DNA of 64,000 nt from Bettongia penicillata ogilbyi (taxonomy: Eukaryota > Chordata > Mammalia > Diprotodontia > Potoroidae). A program made the translations under genes and the position numbers. Positions 1-11,522 of this stretch are shown in pieces; the first letter of the stretch is position 1; each line of letters opens with the position of its first letter. The stretch lies in NCBI GenBank assembly GCA_023548195.1, contig JAJHZJ010000752.1:62001-126000 (forward strand). The letters are read 5' to 3'. The notes below the pieces were generated by a model. That model was not told where the DNA came from. It did not search any database and saw nothing but the letters and a program-made list of their open reading frames with translations.

Positions 1-45
1 CCAATCTTAACAAAGAACTAAAACATCAAGTAATTGGCTGCAAAA

Positions 46-1095
46 ATGAGAAAACGATGGGAAAAACAGACTATAGGTTCTTACTTTAGTGACAAGGAAG
101 ATCAAAACAAAAACCAAAGTTAAAGATTCTATATTCAAAGCCTCCAAGAAAAATACGAATTAGTCTCTAGTCATAAAAGAGCTCAAAAAGGATTTTGAAA
201 ATCAAGTAAGAGAAGTAGAGTAAAAATTGGGAAGAGAAATGAGAGTGATACAAGAATTTTTTTTTAAAAAAGCATCAAAACTTTGCTAAAGGAGACCTTA
301 AAAGTGCTAAGGAAAATAACACTTTAAAACTAGACCAACCCAAATGGCAAATTAGATCCAAAAAGCCAATGAAGACAAGAATGGCATGGGTTCCAGAATT
401 AGCCAAAAAGAAAAGAAAGTCGAAAAGCTCACTGAAGAAATTAATTCCTCAAAGATTAGAATGGAGCAAAAGGAAACTAATGACTCTGTGGGAAATCAAG
501 AAATTGTGAAAAAGAAAACAAAAAAAATAGAAAATAACGTGAAATATCTCAATGGAAAAGCAATTGACTTGGAAATTAGATACAAGATACATAATTCAAG
601 AATAATTGGACTGTCTGAAAGCCATGATCAAATAAAAGAGCCTACTTATCATTTATCAAGGAAAACTGCCCTGAGAGTCTAGAACCAGAGATTAAAATAG
701 ATATTGAAATAATCTACTAATCACTTCCTGCAAGAAATACGAAAAGGAAAACTTCCAGGAATATTGTAACCAGACTCCAGAGTTTGAAGGAAAGGAAAAA
801 ATACTGCAAGCAATCAGAAAATAACAATTCAAGTATTGTGGAAACACAGTAAGGATAGCACAAGATTTAGTAGTCTTTACAATAAGATATTAGAGGACTT
901 GCAATATGATTTTATGGAGGTAAAGGAGGTAGGATTAAAACCAAGAATCACCTACCTAGCAAAATAGTATAATCCTTCTGTGAAAAAAAAAAAAGGTCAT
1001 TCAGTGAAATAGAGGACATTCAAGTATTCTTGAAGAAAAGATCAGAGCTGAATAGAAAATTTGACTTTGAAATACAAGACTCAATAGAAGTGTGA
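46..1095 (+). pseudogene. Decayed HAL1 ORF1
   Basis: L1 ORF1p is an RNA-binding nucleic-acid chaperone with a trimeric coiled coil, an RRM and a C-terminal domain. Here the longest open piece is 386-682. It shows the end of the coiled coil (KVEKLTEEINSSKIRMEQ) and the start of the RRM (the equivalent of 'SRRDNLKIMGL' reads YKIHNSRIIGLSES). The C-terminal domain is recognisable further on as the counterpart of 'PRITYPAKLSII' near 940-970. Stops and frameshifts occur throughout. It cannot encode a full protein. Confidence 0.7.
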
Positions 1096-1221
1096 AAAGA
1101 TAAGAAAGAAATCATAAGTTATTATTAAATTTCACCTGTTTGCATTCCTACATTGAAAATGATATTTGTAAATCATGGAATATTTCTGAGTGTTAGGGAA
1201 GTTGCAGGAAATATATGGTCA

Positions 1222-1224
<3 letters not shown>

Positions 1225-1296
<72 letters not shown>
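1225..1296 (+). repeat. (GA)n microsatellite, about 36 units
   Basis: Pure GA dinucleotide run, with degenerate GA-rich sequence continuing to about 1330. It lies about 130 bases after the ORF1 end of the HAL1, a position that holds a simple repeat in other HAL1 copies too. Confidence 0.97.
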
Positions 1297-1297
<1 letters not shown>

Positions 1298-2139
1298 GGA
1301 GAGACAGAAAGACAGAGAGAGACAGAGAGAACAATGTCAATTGAATATGATGTGATGATATCTAAAAAAGGGTGTGAGAGAAGAATGTACAGGGAGAAGG
1401 AGAAAGAGATATAGAATGAGACAAATCATTTCACATAAAAGAGGGAAGAAACCAATTTTTACAGTGGAAGGGAAGGGGGGGTGAATTGAGTGGGAATGAG
1501 TGAACTTTACTGTCATAGGATTTATCTTAAGGAGGGAACTGCATTCCTATGCAGTTGTTTATGAAAATCTACCTTATCTTAAAAGAAAGGAGAGGGGAGG
1601 TGGATCGGAGGGGAGGTGAATGAAGGAAAGGAAGTGTGTAATGGGAGAAGGGTGTAATCAGAAGCAAACACTTCTGAGGAGGGACAGAGTCAAAGAAGAG
1701 TAAATGGGGGCATGACATGATGAATGGAAATATAGTTAGCCTTTCACAACATGACTCTTATGGAAGTGTTTGGCAGGTATAACCTACATAAATTGCATAC
1801 CTTCTCAATGAGGGTGGTTGGGGAGGGGTAAAAGGAGACAATGTGGAGCCCAAAGTTTTAAAAATAAATTTTAAAAATGGTTTTAACATGCAACTGGGAA
1901 ATAAGATATATCAGTAATGAGGTGTAGAAATCTATCTTGCTGTACATAAAAATAGAAAAAAGGTGGACAAGAGAAGGGGGAATTTAGTGGTAGAAGAGAT
2001 GGCAGATTTAGGAAGGAATAATTAGAAGGCGTGCATTATTTGGGTACATGGAGGGAAGAGATGGGGAAAAAATTTGAAACTCAAAATCTTGTGGAAATGA
2101 ATGGTGAAAGTTAAAAATAAATTAATTATCAAGCTCATT

Positions 2140-3470
2140 TGCCCCTGGAGATAATTTGCTAAGGAGTTGATTGATGGCTTTTTCAATTTCTCTTTCTGAA
2201 ATGGGGCTACTTAAATATTTTATTCCCTCTTCTGTCAATATGAATAATCTATATTTTTTGTAAATATTCATTCATTTCACTAATTGTCAAATGTTTTGGC
2301 ATACAGTTTGGCAAAACAGCTCTTGTTATTGTTATAATTTCCTCTTCTTGGGTGGTGAATTCACCCTTTTCATGTAATTTCATTTTCTTCTTTTTAAAAT
2401 AAAATTAACTTAAGATTTATCTTTTTTGTTGTTTTTTTTTCATAAAACAGCTCATAGTTTTACTTTAGTTTAATAATTTTCTTGATTTACTTTTATTATT
2501 CCCTGATTTGGTTTTCAGCATTTCATATTTAACTGAGGGTTTTTAATTTGTACTTTTTTATAGCTTTGCAAACCTTTATCTTCTTTCTCTGTTTTATTCA
2601 TGCAAGCATTTAGAGATATAAAACTTCCCCGAAGAATCACTCTTGTTGCATCCCATAAATTTTGATATGTTGTCTCATTATTGTCATTCCCTTGGATGAA
2701 GATATTGAGTGTTTCTATATTATTTGATCCTTTCATTCTTTAGGATTACATTATTTGGTTTCTATTTAAATTTTATTCTATCTTTCCATGGCTCCTCAAT
2801 ACATGTAATTTTTATTACATCACAATATGAAAATGATGCATTTAATATTTCTGCCTTTCACCATTAGACTGTGAGGATTTTATGAGCTAGTGCATGATCA
2901 GTTTTTATATAGATGCCATGTATCACTGAGAAAAAAAAAAAAGTATATTCCCTTCTATCCCTGTTCAATTGTCTCCAGAGGTCTGTCGTATCTAACTTTT
3001 CTAAAATTGTATTCACCTCCTTTAACTTCTTTTTTGTTTATTTTCTAGTTACATTTATCTAATTCTGACAGGGGGAGGTTGAGACCTCCCATAAATATTA
3101 TTTTGCTGTCTATTTCTCCCTGTAACTCCCTTAACTTCTCCTCTATGGATCTAGGTAGTACACCATTTGATGAATACATGACTAGTAATATTATTTCACC
3201 ATCTATGGTCTTTTAGTAGACTAGAGCTTCTTTATTTCTTTTAATTAGGTTATTTTTGCTTTTTCTTTGTCAGAGATCAAGATTGCTAGCCCTTCTTTTT
3301 TTTTTTTTTGTTACTTCAGCTGAAGCTTTTTGAATTTACTCTCCGTATATCCCTCCTTTTCAAATGTGTTTTTCTATAAACAACATATTGTAGGATTATG
3401 CATTTTAAACTATTCTGTTATCTGCTTCCCTTTTTTGGGTTATTTGATCCCATTCACATTCACAGCTATG
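2140..3470 (-). pseudogene. L1 ORF2 remnant (endonuclease to start of RT)
   Basis: L1 ORF2 encodes an endonuclease plus reverse transcriptase. The best piece (2515-2736) reads NDNNETTYQNLWDATRVILR, matching the conserved L1 ORF2 linker 'TTYQNLWDT.KAVLRG' between endonuclease and RT. Sequence near 2150-2210 matches the spacer before the RT. Many stops and frameshifts; the RT core and the C-terminus are absent. Confidence 0.7.
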
Positions 3471-3479
3471 ATTACTATA

Positions 3480-4090
3480 CGTGTTTTTCTCTCCATCCTA
3501 TCCTCCCTCATTTATGCTTTTATTTCTCCTTTCTCCCTTTACCTCCTCAAAAGTTTTGCTTTTGACCACCACCTCTCTCAATATTCCCTCCTTTCTATCA
3601 GTCTTCTCCAATTTCTTTCCTTTTTCACCTACTACCTCTTCCTTCCCTTCTAACCAATCTCCTCTTTTCTTTCCTCCTATGTCTTCCATTGCCTATAAGG
3701 AAAGATAGATTCTCATATGTAATTCAGTATCTTATTCCTTCCCTGAGTCAAATCTGATGAGATTAAGGTTCAACCAATTGTCATCTCCCTCCCTTCTTTC
3801 CCTCCTTAGTAATATGTTTTGATGTCTCTTCATGCAATATAATTTACAGTTTTCAGCCTCCTCCTTTCCTTTTCTCCTATTACAATCCCTTTTTACCATT
3901 TAATTGGCTTTTTGTCATTGCATCAAAGACAATTTTTATGTCAACATCCTCTATTTCCCTTCTAAATGTCATAATGAAAATAAATTTCTCAAGAGTTACA
4001 AGTATCATCTTCCCATGAAGGAATGTAAACGTTTTGCCCTTATTGAATTTTTTTCCTTTCTTGTTTCTCTTTTATGCCTCTTTGAGTCTT
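3480..4090 (-). other. L1 inter-ORF spacer
   Basis: Between the end of ORF1 (about 4095) and the start of ORF2 (about 3480) there are about 600 bases of purine-rich sequence on minus (pyrimidine-rich as printed). It has no coding signal. It resembles the 3' UTR of the HAL1 elements here, including the block corresponding to 'TATGAAAATCTATCTTAC' near 3700-3720. Confidence 0.6.
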
Positions 4091-4094
4091 ATAC

Positions 4095-5227
4095 TTGAAG
4101 ATCAAATTTTCCATTTAGCTCTGGTCTTTTCATCAGGAAAGTCTGGAAGTCCCCTCTATCATCAAATGTCCATATATTTCCCTGAAAGATTATGCTCAAT
4201 TTTGCTGGATATTTGATCATTTGTTGTAATCCAAGGTCCTTTGCCTTATGGACTATCATATTCTACGTGTTCTGATATTTTAGAGTAGGAGCTACAAATT
4301 CCTGTGTAATCCTGACTGGAGCTCCATGCTATATGAATTGTTTCTTTCTGGTTGTTTGCATTATTTTCTACTTGACTTGATAATTCTGAAATTTGGCTAC
4401 AATGTTCCTTTGGAACATTTTTCAGGAGGTGTTTGGTGGATTCTTTTGATGATTATTTAATACTCTAGTTCTAGGACCTCAGGGCAGTTTTCCTTGATGA
4501 TTTGTTGAAAGATGCTATCTAGGCCCTTTTTTGATCAAGGCCTTCAGGTAGACCAATAATCCTTAAATTCTCTCTCCTAGGGCTATTTTTCAGGTCAGTT
4601 GTTTTTCCAAAGAGATAATTTATATATATATATACATATAATATATCATAATATATAATATACATAATATTATATATTAAATATAATTATTTATTAATAT
4701 TATAATATATAATGTTATATAATATATAATATGATAATTTATATATACACATACATATATAATATATATTTTTTCATTTTTATTTTAAAGAAAATAGTTT
4801 TAATTATTGTAATTTTGTTTGATTGATTCTTCATGTCTCATAAAGTCGCTAGCTTCTAGATTCCCAATTCTAGCTTTTAAAGAATAGTTTTCTTCAGTTC
4901 GCTTTTGTATCTCATTTTCCATTTGGACAATTCTGCTTTTTAAAGTGTTGTTTTCTTCAGTGTACTTTTCCCTACTCCCATTTTGTCAATTGTATTTTTC
5001 AAGGAATTGTTCAATTTTTCTTCTATGTCTCTAGTTTGACCATTACAATCCTTCTTGTGCTCTTCTAAGAAGGCTTTTTTGGCTTTAGACCAGTTCATAT
5101 TCCCCTTGGAGTTTTCGGATAGGGGTATATTGACAATGTTGTCCTCTTCTAAATTTGTATTTTGTTCTTCTTTGTCTCCATAATGAGAATCTATGGTCTT
5201 TGTTTTCCTGTGTTGCTTTTTGCTCAT
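4095..5227 (-). pseudogene. L1 ORF1 remnant
   Basis: The ATG at 5227-5225 opens a lysine-rich N-terminus (MSKKQHRKTKTIDSHYGD) typical of marsupial L1 ORF1. The frame is open to 4940 and holds the start of the coiled coil (KAFLEEHKKDCNGQTRDIEE). After 4940 it is disrupted, partly by an AT-rich expansion at 4618-4775. The C-terminal part is recognisable to about 4095. Not functional. Confidence 0.65.
4618..4775. repeat. AT-rich low-complexity tract
   Basis: TATATA/TAATAT-rich sequence of about 160 bases inserted in, or expanded within, the L1 ORF1 remnant. No coding signal. Confidence 0.9.
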
Positions 5228-5643
5228 GGTGTTTGCCTTTTTCCTGACTTTTAAAGTTGATCTCTGTTTCTGGAGCATAGAGAGCTAAATATCTTATCCT
5301 CCTTGTGCTGAAGGGTAGGGGTGTGGTTACTGACTTTGTGTGTTGAGGCCTCAGGCACTGGAAGCTAAAGACTACAGAGGCTGTAGCTTACCTAGAGATG
5401 AGCTGGAGCTAATGGTGATGACTGTTGTATGCAGAGGCCAGGTGGTTTATTTTCTATTTCCTTTCAGTTATACTAAAGCCTCAGAGTTGGGTATTGGGAT
5501 GAGGTGGGGTCTGAATGATGGAGATCTGTCGAGGGCCAAGGTGACAAGTTCAGGATAGACCTTTGGGGAAACTGTTCTTTGAGACTGTGCTCATTATCAT
5601 ACCGAATGGCTCTCCATGCCCCCTAGATTTTTCTGTCTCTCTG

Positions 5644-5945
5644 TGAGACCAACAAGAGAATTACACAAAACAAGGGATATGTAAAATAGATGCCCTCTAG
5701 GCTAACAGTCTTTAAAGAAAATAAGACTGGCCAAATCATTGGGACAAGAGAGGAGCAGAATGTCAGGTAGACTTGCAGTTTCTGTCTATATATACCCTAA
5801 CTCTCGGATCAATAAATGGAATTTGTCTATCTTTTCCCACCTTCCGTCTTTCCTTCACCACATTACTTTCTTACGCCTCTTTCCTTCACCACATTACTGA
5901 GCCATGTAGGGACGCAGGCCATCTGCTACAGAGATCAATTCCTCA
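5644..5945 (+). mobile_element. Solo LTR of an endogenous retrovirus, 302 bp
   Basis: The segment starts TGAG and ends CTCA, so it has the TG...CA ends and short inverted termini of an LTR. It is flanked by a perfect 5-bp direct repeat CTCTG (5639-5643 and 5946-5950). Inside are a TATA-type box (TATATATA, about 5787-5794) and a polyadenylation signal AATAAA at 5811-5816, in LTR order. A 19-base block (TTTCCTTCACCACATTACT) occurs twice in the U5-like part (about 5850-5900). The 5-bp duplication fits ERV-L-like or similar classes; the family is not identified. Confidence 0.65.
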
Positions 5946-6359
5946 CTCTGTGAAGTACTAGAGTATGGGTAAACTCAGCTGCTGGTTGACACCCATCAGC
6001 CAGACCAAGTGGTAATTCTCTGTGTTGACATACAGTGGTTTTCATGGTTGTGCCAAGGCATTCATGGTTCTGGTGTTGGTGCTTGCCTGCTCCATCAGTT
6101 TAAGGATCAGGATCTCCCACTGATCCACTGAGGTGGGACCAGGAGGCCTCATGTACTGTACTGGTCCCCTTCAGTCACAACAAGAGGGACCTTCTCTGTT
6201 AATCACCCTAGCCTCATGTGCTGAGACTTCTGTACCTCATCATTTTGCTGCCTCGACTCTTCCAGGATTTTTCCTGAGGCGGTATTTTCTGGATTTTTCA
6301 AGGTCAGTATAGGGGTGTGAGAGCAAATTATTACTTACTCCACCATCTTGTCTCCCAAT

Positions 6360-7195
6360 AGTGAGCATATTGGAATTATAATGTGGATTGATATAACTTT
6401 AATTCATTTTCCTACACCTAAATACTTACTTTCTCTTCCCCAGGACAAGTATTTCTAATTTAATCAGATGACCATTTTTATTTAGTGGTCTTTTGTCTTC
6501 TTAGGTTCTGTATTTGGATATCTTCCACTTTGTTAATATCATTCATAAAATTTTATATTAGGAACTGGACTTAATATATCAGGCCCAACTCCATGATAAC
6601 ACTCTTCAGAGAATCCTGCCTATTTCTCTTAGTTGGGACTGGGGCTTCCTTAGTTATCCCTGGAAGACAAATGACACACTTCAAGCATAAACACAGATTC
6701 ACATATGTATTAGATCTGAGAATTAACATTGTATTGTTGTTGTTGCTGTTGGGAGGGAAAGGGTCCTCATATTTGAATAATATTCATGAAAGACATCTGA
6801 CTCATTAAGAACCTGGATCTCAAATTGCATCAATTAAATATTTTCTAGAGCAAAAGGACCAGGGATAAATTAGATTAATGCTCCAATTAATCCTTATATT
6901 AAAGGAGATAAAGTCTTGTTAAATCTCAACTTTTATGTATAATAGAAAAAAGTTAATACTAGCCTGCCACAGTAAAATCCTTTTGTTTATTTTGATAAGT
7001 TAGGCTTAATAAAGCTGTTAATGTTTAGAAGAATTATATGAACAGGAAATCTGTGAAGGTTAGTAATTATATAAGCTGTCTGGTTGAAAATTGGGAAAAT
7101 TGGCCTTTTTTTGTTCCTGCTTTCATTCCTCTTTAATTATCAATAATGTTCCTTAACTTTTTCTTTCAAACTAGGGATTTAATTATAACCATGAT
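6360..7195. other. Unassigned sequence
   Basis: AT-rich single-copy-looking DNA between the L1 5' end and the EIF1AX pseudogene. Only short frames, with no coding or repeat signal I can name. Confidence 0.5.
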
Positions 7196-7199
7196 AACC

Positions 7200-8190
7200 A
7201 TAGGGCAAACAATTTATTCAAAGCATTAATTTACCGAAAGGTGATAAAAATAAGAAAGTCAGTAATGCATTAAAAAAAATCCGACCACATAGATGTTACA
7301 ATTCTTTATCCAAATGTTGAAGATGTAATTCACCAAAGAGACAAAATGAGCTTAACATTTCACTTAAGGTAATTCAGCATTATCAGTTTATAAAGAAATA
7401 TAAATATTTTAAAACAAACATCAAAAACAAATCAGTCTAGTTTAACAAGCTGCACTCATGCTAATGAAGTTTCATTCTTCTTAACAGGATGGGACTTGCC
7501 CAAAAATCTAAATGAAAATATCAAAGTAGAACAATTCTCTGAAAAATGAGAATATAAACGTTGAGTTCAATTTAGATATCATCAATGTTTTCATCATCAT
7601 CTCTGATATCATCAAACTGGACTTCATCATCATCTCTAGGATCAAATATGTCTGTTTCATTGATTCTACATGCTCTGGAAATTCCCTATATGTCTTTAAG
7701 CTTCTTGCTTCATCTGCATTGTATTTTAGTATAACGTTGACTTTGTAATCCTCATAGTCTTGGATACCAAGCAATATAATGTCAGACGTTCCTATCCAAG
7801 CCTTTTTTTCTTAATTTCCCTCTGATGTGACATAAACTCTTCACACCATCAAAACAAATTGCTTCTAATTTTCCATTTCCCAACATTTTGATCACCTAGG
7901 CATATTTCTGTCCATCTTCCATGAAGATCAATTCATTTTCATTCTTTCCTCTATGCCTATTTTTACCTCCCTTCTCTTTATTCTTGGGCATTACTGCTGT
8001 GGCCTCCACGAGATCTCCTTCTCCCTCTAGGGTGGTGACTGCTCTGAAGGATGCGCAGGCTGGCTTCTTCTCTCTGGGCAGGATAGAAGGGAGCCTGGGG
8101 AGCAGGGGCTGGGGAGGTGGGGTGGGAGCGGAGAGTGAGGCTAGATTCAGAGCTGGAAGCTCAAGGGACTGGATAAGGGAGATGTCAAGA
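7200..8190 (-). pseudogene. EIF1AX: Processed pseudogene of EIF1AX (translation initiation factor eIF1A)
   Basis: eIF1A is a 144-residue OB-fold factor that promotes scanning on the 40S ribosome. On minus, an intronless copy runs from the ATG at 7991 to a TAA at 7574-7572. It begins [20 protein letters not shown], the hallmark basic eIF1A N-terminus, continues with [20 protein letters not shown] and ends with the acidic tail ...[13 protein letters not shown]. Breaks: loss of five codons after NENE, a CAG to TAG stop (after KYA), a +1 frameshift in the lysine stretch after GKLRKK, and a -1 frameshift before the acidic tail. The total span (420 bp) equals the expected 435 minus 15. A GC-rich 5'-UTR-like part extends upstream to about 8190 and a 3'-UTR-like part with AATAAA (minus) near 7210-7220. 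No introns, so a retrocopy; not functional. Confidence 0.9.
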
Positions 8191-8415
8191 TGCACAGGAT
8201 TGCCCTAGCTGCCCAGTATGTGTATGAGTCTCTCTGGTGTGACCTCTCTCGTCCCACACTCTGAAACCAGCAAATGGTGTCACAAAGAGTGTGCTTTGCT
8301 GCACTCCCCTCCTCAGGCACACAGCCAATCAACTGAAAGGACTCCTAATCTTCCTTAACTCTTCAGCATTTCTCCATATCTCAAACACTGTAGCATAGGA
8401 TACTTGAAAGAGTAT

Positions 8416-8425
8416 TGTGTATTTA
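8416..8425 (+). repeat. Target-site duplication of old HAL1, left copy
   Basis: TGTGTATTTA, identical to 14005-14014. The two copies flank the old HAL1 exactly. Confidence 0.8.
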
Positions 8426-8989
8426 GTCCTTTTTTAAAAATTTCTTTTTCATCTTTTTAAAATTTTTTTATTCTAATTTATTTATTTTTTATCTTCAACA
8501 TTCATTTCCACAAGATTTTGAGTTCCAAATTTTCTCACCCTTTCTCCTCTCCCCAACCCAAGACATCATGCATTCTCATTAACCTTCCCCCAATCTGTCC
8601 TCCCTTCTATCACTCCCCTCTCTTCTCTTATCCCCATTCCCTCTATTTTCTTAGATTTCTGCACCCCATTGCCTGTATACCTTATTTACCAGTTGCATGT
8701 AAAAGCAAATTATATTCATTTTTAAAGCTTTGGGTTCCAACTTCTCTCCCTCCCCACTCAAACCCACTAAGAAGGTAAGCGATTCGACACACATTATAAA
8801 TGTGTAGTTATACAAAAGACTTCTATAAAAGTCATGTTGTGCAAGACTACCTGCATTGTATCCTGCCCCCCCCCATTTATTCTATTTTCTCTTTGGACCC
8901 TATCCCTCCTCAAAGTATTTATTTCTAATTCGGTTCTCCTCTCATTTGCCCTCCTTTCTATCATTCCCCCCTTTCCGCCCTTACCCCTA

Positions 8990-9004
8990 CTCCACGACTT
9001 TCTT
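8990..9004 (+). repeat. Target-site duplication of young HAL1, left copy
   Basis: CTCCACGACTTTCTT, matching 11980-11994 at 14 of 15 positions. Confidence 0.85.
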
Positions 9005-10049
9005 TTTTTTTTTGATAAAAATTTATTTATTTAACTTTTACATTAATTTTCACAACATTTGGGTTACAAATTTTTGCCCCTTTTATTCCCTCCCCCCACC
9101 CCAATACACCAAGCAATATAATTTTCCCTATCTCCAATCTGCCCTCTCTTCTAGCATCCCTCCCTTCTCTTGTCCCCATCTTCTCTTTTGTCCTGTAGGG
9201 CCAGATCACATTCTATTCCTCATTAACTGTATGTGTTATTTCCTAGTAGCAACAACAAGACTAAACAGCTGTTCCTAAAATTTTGAGTTCCAAATTCTCC
9301 CCATCCCTCTCTCCCCACCCATTCCCTTTGGGAAGGCAGGCAATTCAATATAGGCCATATCTGTGTAGTTGTGCAAATGACTTCCATAATAGTCGTGCTG
9401 TGTAAGACTAACTGAATTACTCTCCATCCTATCCTGCCCCTCATTGTTTCTATTCTGTCTTTTGATCCTATCCCTCCCCCAGTTGAATTTGAAGTGTTGA
9501 CTTCAAATTGCTCCCTCCTCCCATTGCCCTCCCTTCCATCATCCCTGCCCCTTGCTTATGTCCTTCTCCCCCACTTTTCTGTATTGTAAGATAGGTTTTC
9601 ATACCAAAATGAGTGTGCATTTTATTCCTTCCTTTAGTCAAATGTAATAAGGGTAAACTTCTTGGTTTTTTTTCTCACCTCTCCTCCTTTTCCCTCCACT
9701 AAAAAGTCTCCTGCTTGCCTCTTGAATTAGATATAATTTACCCCATTCCATTTCACCCTCTTTCCTCCCCCTACCTTTCTCTCTCACCATTTACCTTAAT
9801 TTCTTTTACGATATGGTCCCATCGAATTCAATTCACTCTGTGCTCTCTGTCTCTGTATGTGCGTTAATGTGTGTATGTGTGTGCATGCGCACACATGTAC
9901 ATGTGTATGTGTGTGATCCCACCAACTACCCAGATACTGAAAAGTTTTAAGAGTTACAAATATTGTCTTTCCATGTAGGAATGTAAACAGTTCACTTTTG
10001 GTAAGTCTCTTATGACTTCTCTTTGCTGTTTACTTTTTCATGCTGCTTT

Positions 10050-11150
10050 TCATTCTTGTGTTTGAAAGTCAAATTTTCTTTTCAGCTCTGGTCTTTTCAT
10101 CAAGAATGCTTGAAAGTCCTCTATTTCACTGAAAGACCATATTTTCCCCTGAAGTATTGTTCTCAGTTTTGCTGGAGAGGTGATTCTTGCTTTGAGTCCT
10201 AGTTCCTTTGACTTCTGGAATATCCTATTCCATGCCCTTCAATCCCTTAATGTGAAAGCTGCTCGATCTTCAGTTATCCTGATTTTATTTCCACCATACT
10301 GGAATTGTTTCTTTCTAGCTGCTTGCAAGATTTTCTCCTTGACCTGGGAATTCTGGAATTTGACCACAATGTTCCTAGGAGTTTCTCTTTTTGGATCTCT
10401 TTCAGGTGGTGATCGATGGATTCTTTCAATACTTATTTTGCCCTCTGGTTCTAGAATGTCAGGGCAGTTTTCCTCAATAATTTCATGGAAGATGATGTCT
10501 AGCCTCTTTTTTTGATCATGATTTTCAGATAGTCCCATAATTTTTAAATTGTCTCTCCTGGAGCTATTTTCCAGGTCAGTTGTTTTTCCCATGAGATATT
10601 TCACATTCTCTTCCATTTTTTCATTCTTTAGGTTTTGTTTTGTGATTTCTTGGTTTCTCGTAAAGTCATTAGACTCCATCTGTTCCATTCTAATTTTGAG
10701 AGAACTATTAAATTCAGTGAGCTTTTGAGCCTCTTTTTCCATTTGGCTCATTCTTCTTTTGAAAGCATTCTTCTCCTCATTGGCTTTTTGAACCTCTTTT
10801 GCCAATTGAGTGAGCCTATTTTTCAAGGTGTTATTTTCTTCCGCATTTTTTGAGGTCTCCCTTACCAAGGTATTGACCCGTTTGTCATACTTTTCTTGCA
10901 TCTCTCTCATTTCTCTTCCCAGTTTTTCCTCCACCTGTCTAACTTGCTTTTCAAAATCCTTTTTGAGCTCTTCCAAGGCCTGAGCCCATCCGACATCCCC
11001 TTGGGATGTCTGGGATACAGAGGACTCGCCCTCCACATCTTTCCCTGATGGTAAAAATAGTTCCTCATCATCAGAATTGAAAGGTGGGAATATTTGCACC
11101 TACTCAAAGAAGCTCTCTATAGTCTTATTTTTCTTCCCTTTTCTGGGCAT
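10050..11150 (-). pseudogene. HAL1 ORF1, 366 codons, two stops
   Basis: From the ATG at 11150 to the TGA at 10050 the length is 1101 bp, a multiple of three and identical to the other full-length copy (35984-37084). The order is an acidic N-terminus, a long coiled coil with heptads (NNTLKNRLTQLAKEVQKA), the RRM start (SSRRDNLKIMGLSENHDQ), then the C-terminal domain (SPPERDPKRETPRNIVVKF, KEKILQAARKK). Two premature stops break it: TAG at codon 17 (plus-strand 11100-11102), and TGA at 10239-10241 where the sister copy has CGA, a CpG-type transition. Between them 286 codons stay open. The family role is an RNA-binding chaperone that coats retroelement RNA. Confidence 0.85.
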
Positions 11151-11306
11151 TTTCCCAACCAGTTACTTGACTTCTGAGATTCCTGTCCACCCCTGCCTAG
11201 ATCTGCCTAGCTAGTACTTGGGGTCTGAGATTCAAATAGCCTTTCCGCGGCAGGCACAACTGCTATTCAATATGTGCTTAAGTTCTGGTGCTGGGGTGGG
11301 GACAGG

Positions 11307-11522
11307 GCCGCCTCCCAGGCTCAGTTCCCTCAGGGGCTTTATGCAGAGACCTTCATGAATGGGGCAGGTGAGGGCAGGGCCGTCTCCCGGGCTCAGCTCC
11401 CTCAGGGGCTTTATGCAGAGACCTTCAGTAATGGAGTGTGTGTGGACAAGGCCACCTCCCAGTCTCAGCTCCTTCAGGTGGTTTATGCAGAGACCTTCAG
11501 TAATAAAGATCCTGTCTGCTCA
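11307..11522 (-). repeat. Three 72-bp tandem repeats in HAL1 5' UTR
   Basis: Units start at 11307, 11379 and 11451 (plus-strand GCCGCCTCCC, GCCGTCTCCC, GCCACCTCCC), each ending near TTTATGCAGAGACCTTCA plus about 25 bases. The spacing is exactly 72 both times. The block is GC-rich in an AT-rich region. The sister HAL1 has two units. By position this resembles the promoter monomers of rodent L1 5' UTRs; promoter function here is inference. Confidence 0.85.

Larger units (their letters stand above)
1..2128 (+). mobile_element. HAL1 (half-L1) retroposon, 5' cut by window edge
   Basis: ORF1-like sequence of the L1 family runs from about 46 to 1095. It is followed directly by an untranslated purine-rich region with no ORF2, and ends at about 2100-2128 in the typical HAL1/L1 tail (GAAACTCAAAATCTTGTGG, then a short A-rich end). 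The lack of any ORF2 between ORF1 and the tail defines HAL1. The 5' UTR lies outside the window. At the right edge sequence switches at once to minus-strand L1 ORF2, so this copy probably inserted into that L1; the other L1 half would lie left of the window. Confidence 0.75.
2129..6357 (-). mobile_element. L1 retrotransposon, minus strand, 3' end missing
   Basis: Read on minus, the order is: 5' UTR starting near 6357 with the L1-type 'CCAAGATGG'-like motif (plus-strand CCACCATCTTG), ORF1 (5227 to about 4095), a purine-rich spacer of about 600 bases, then the first part of ORF2 down to 2140. The element is cut by the HAL1 that ends at 2128. A 302-bp LTR sits in its 5' UTR (5644-5945). All frames are broken. 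Confidence 0.8.

Noticed and set aside
1153..1414. Arg-Glu repeat frames
   Set aside because: They are translations of the (GA)n microsatellite; no domain and no conserved start.
8856..9278. 140-codon Pro/Ser/Phe-rich frame, and similar ones at 49949-50446, 33007-33332 and 3330-3653
   Set aside because: Opposite strand of purine-rich HAL1 3' UTR or L1 spacer; open because of composition.
11307..11522. CRISPR-like array
   Set aside because: Contiguous 72-bp tandem units with no spacers, inside a eukaryotic retroposon.
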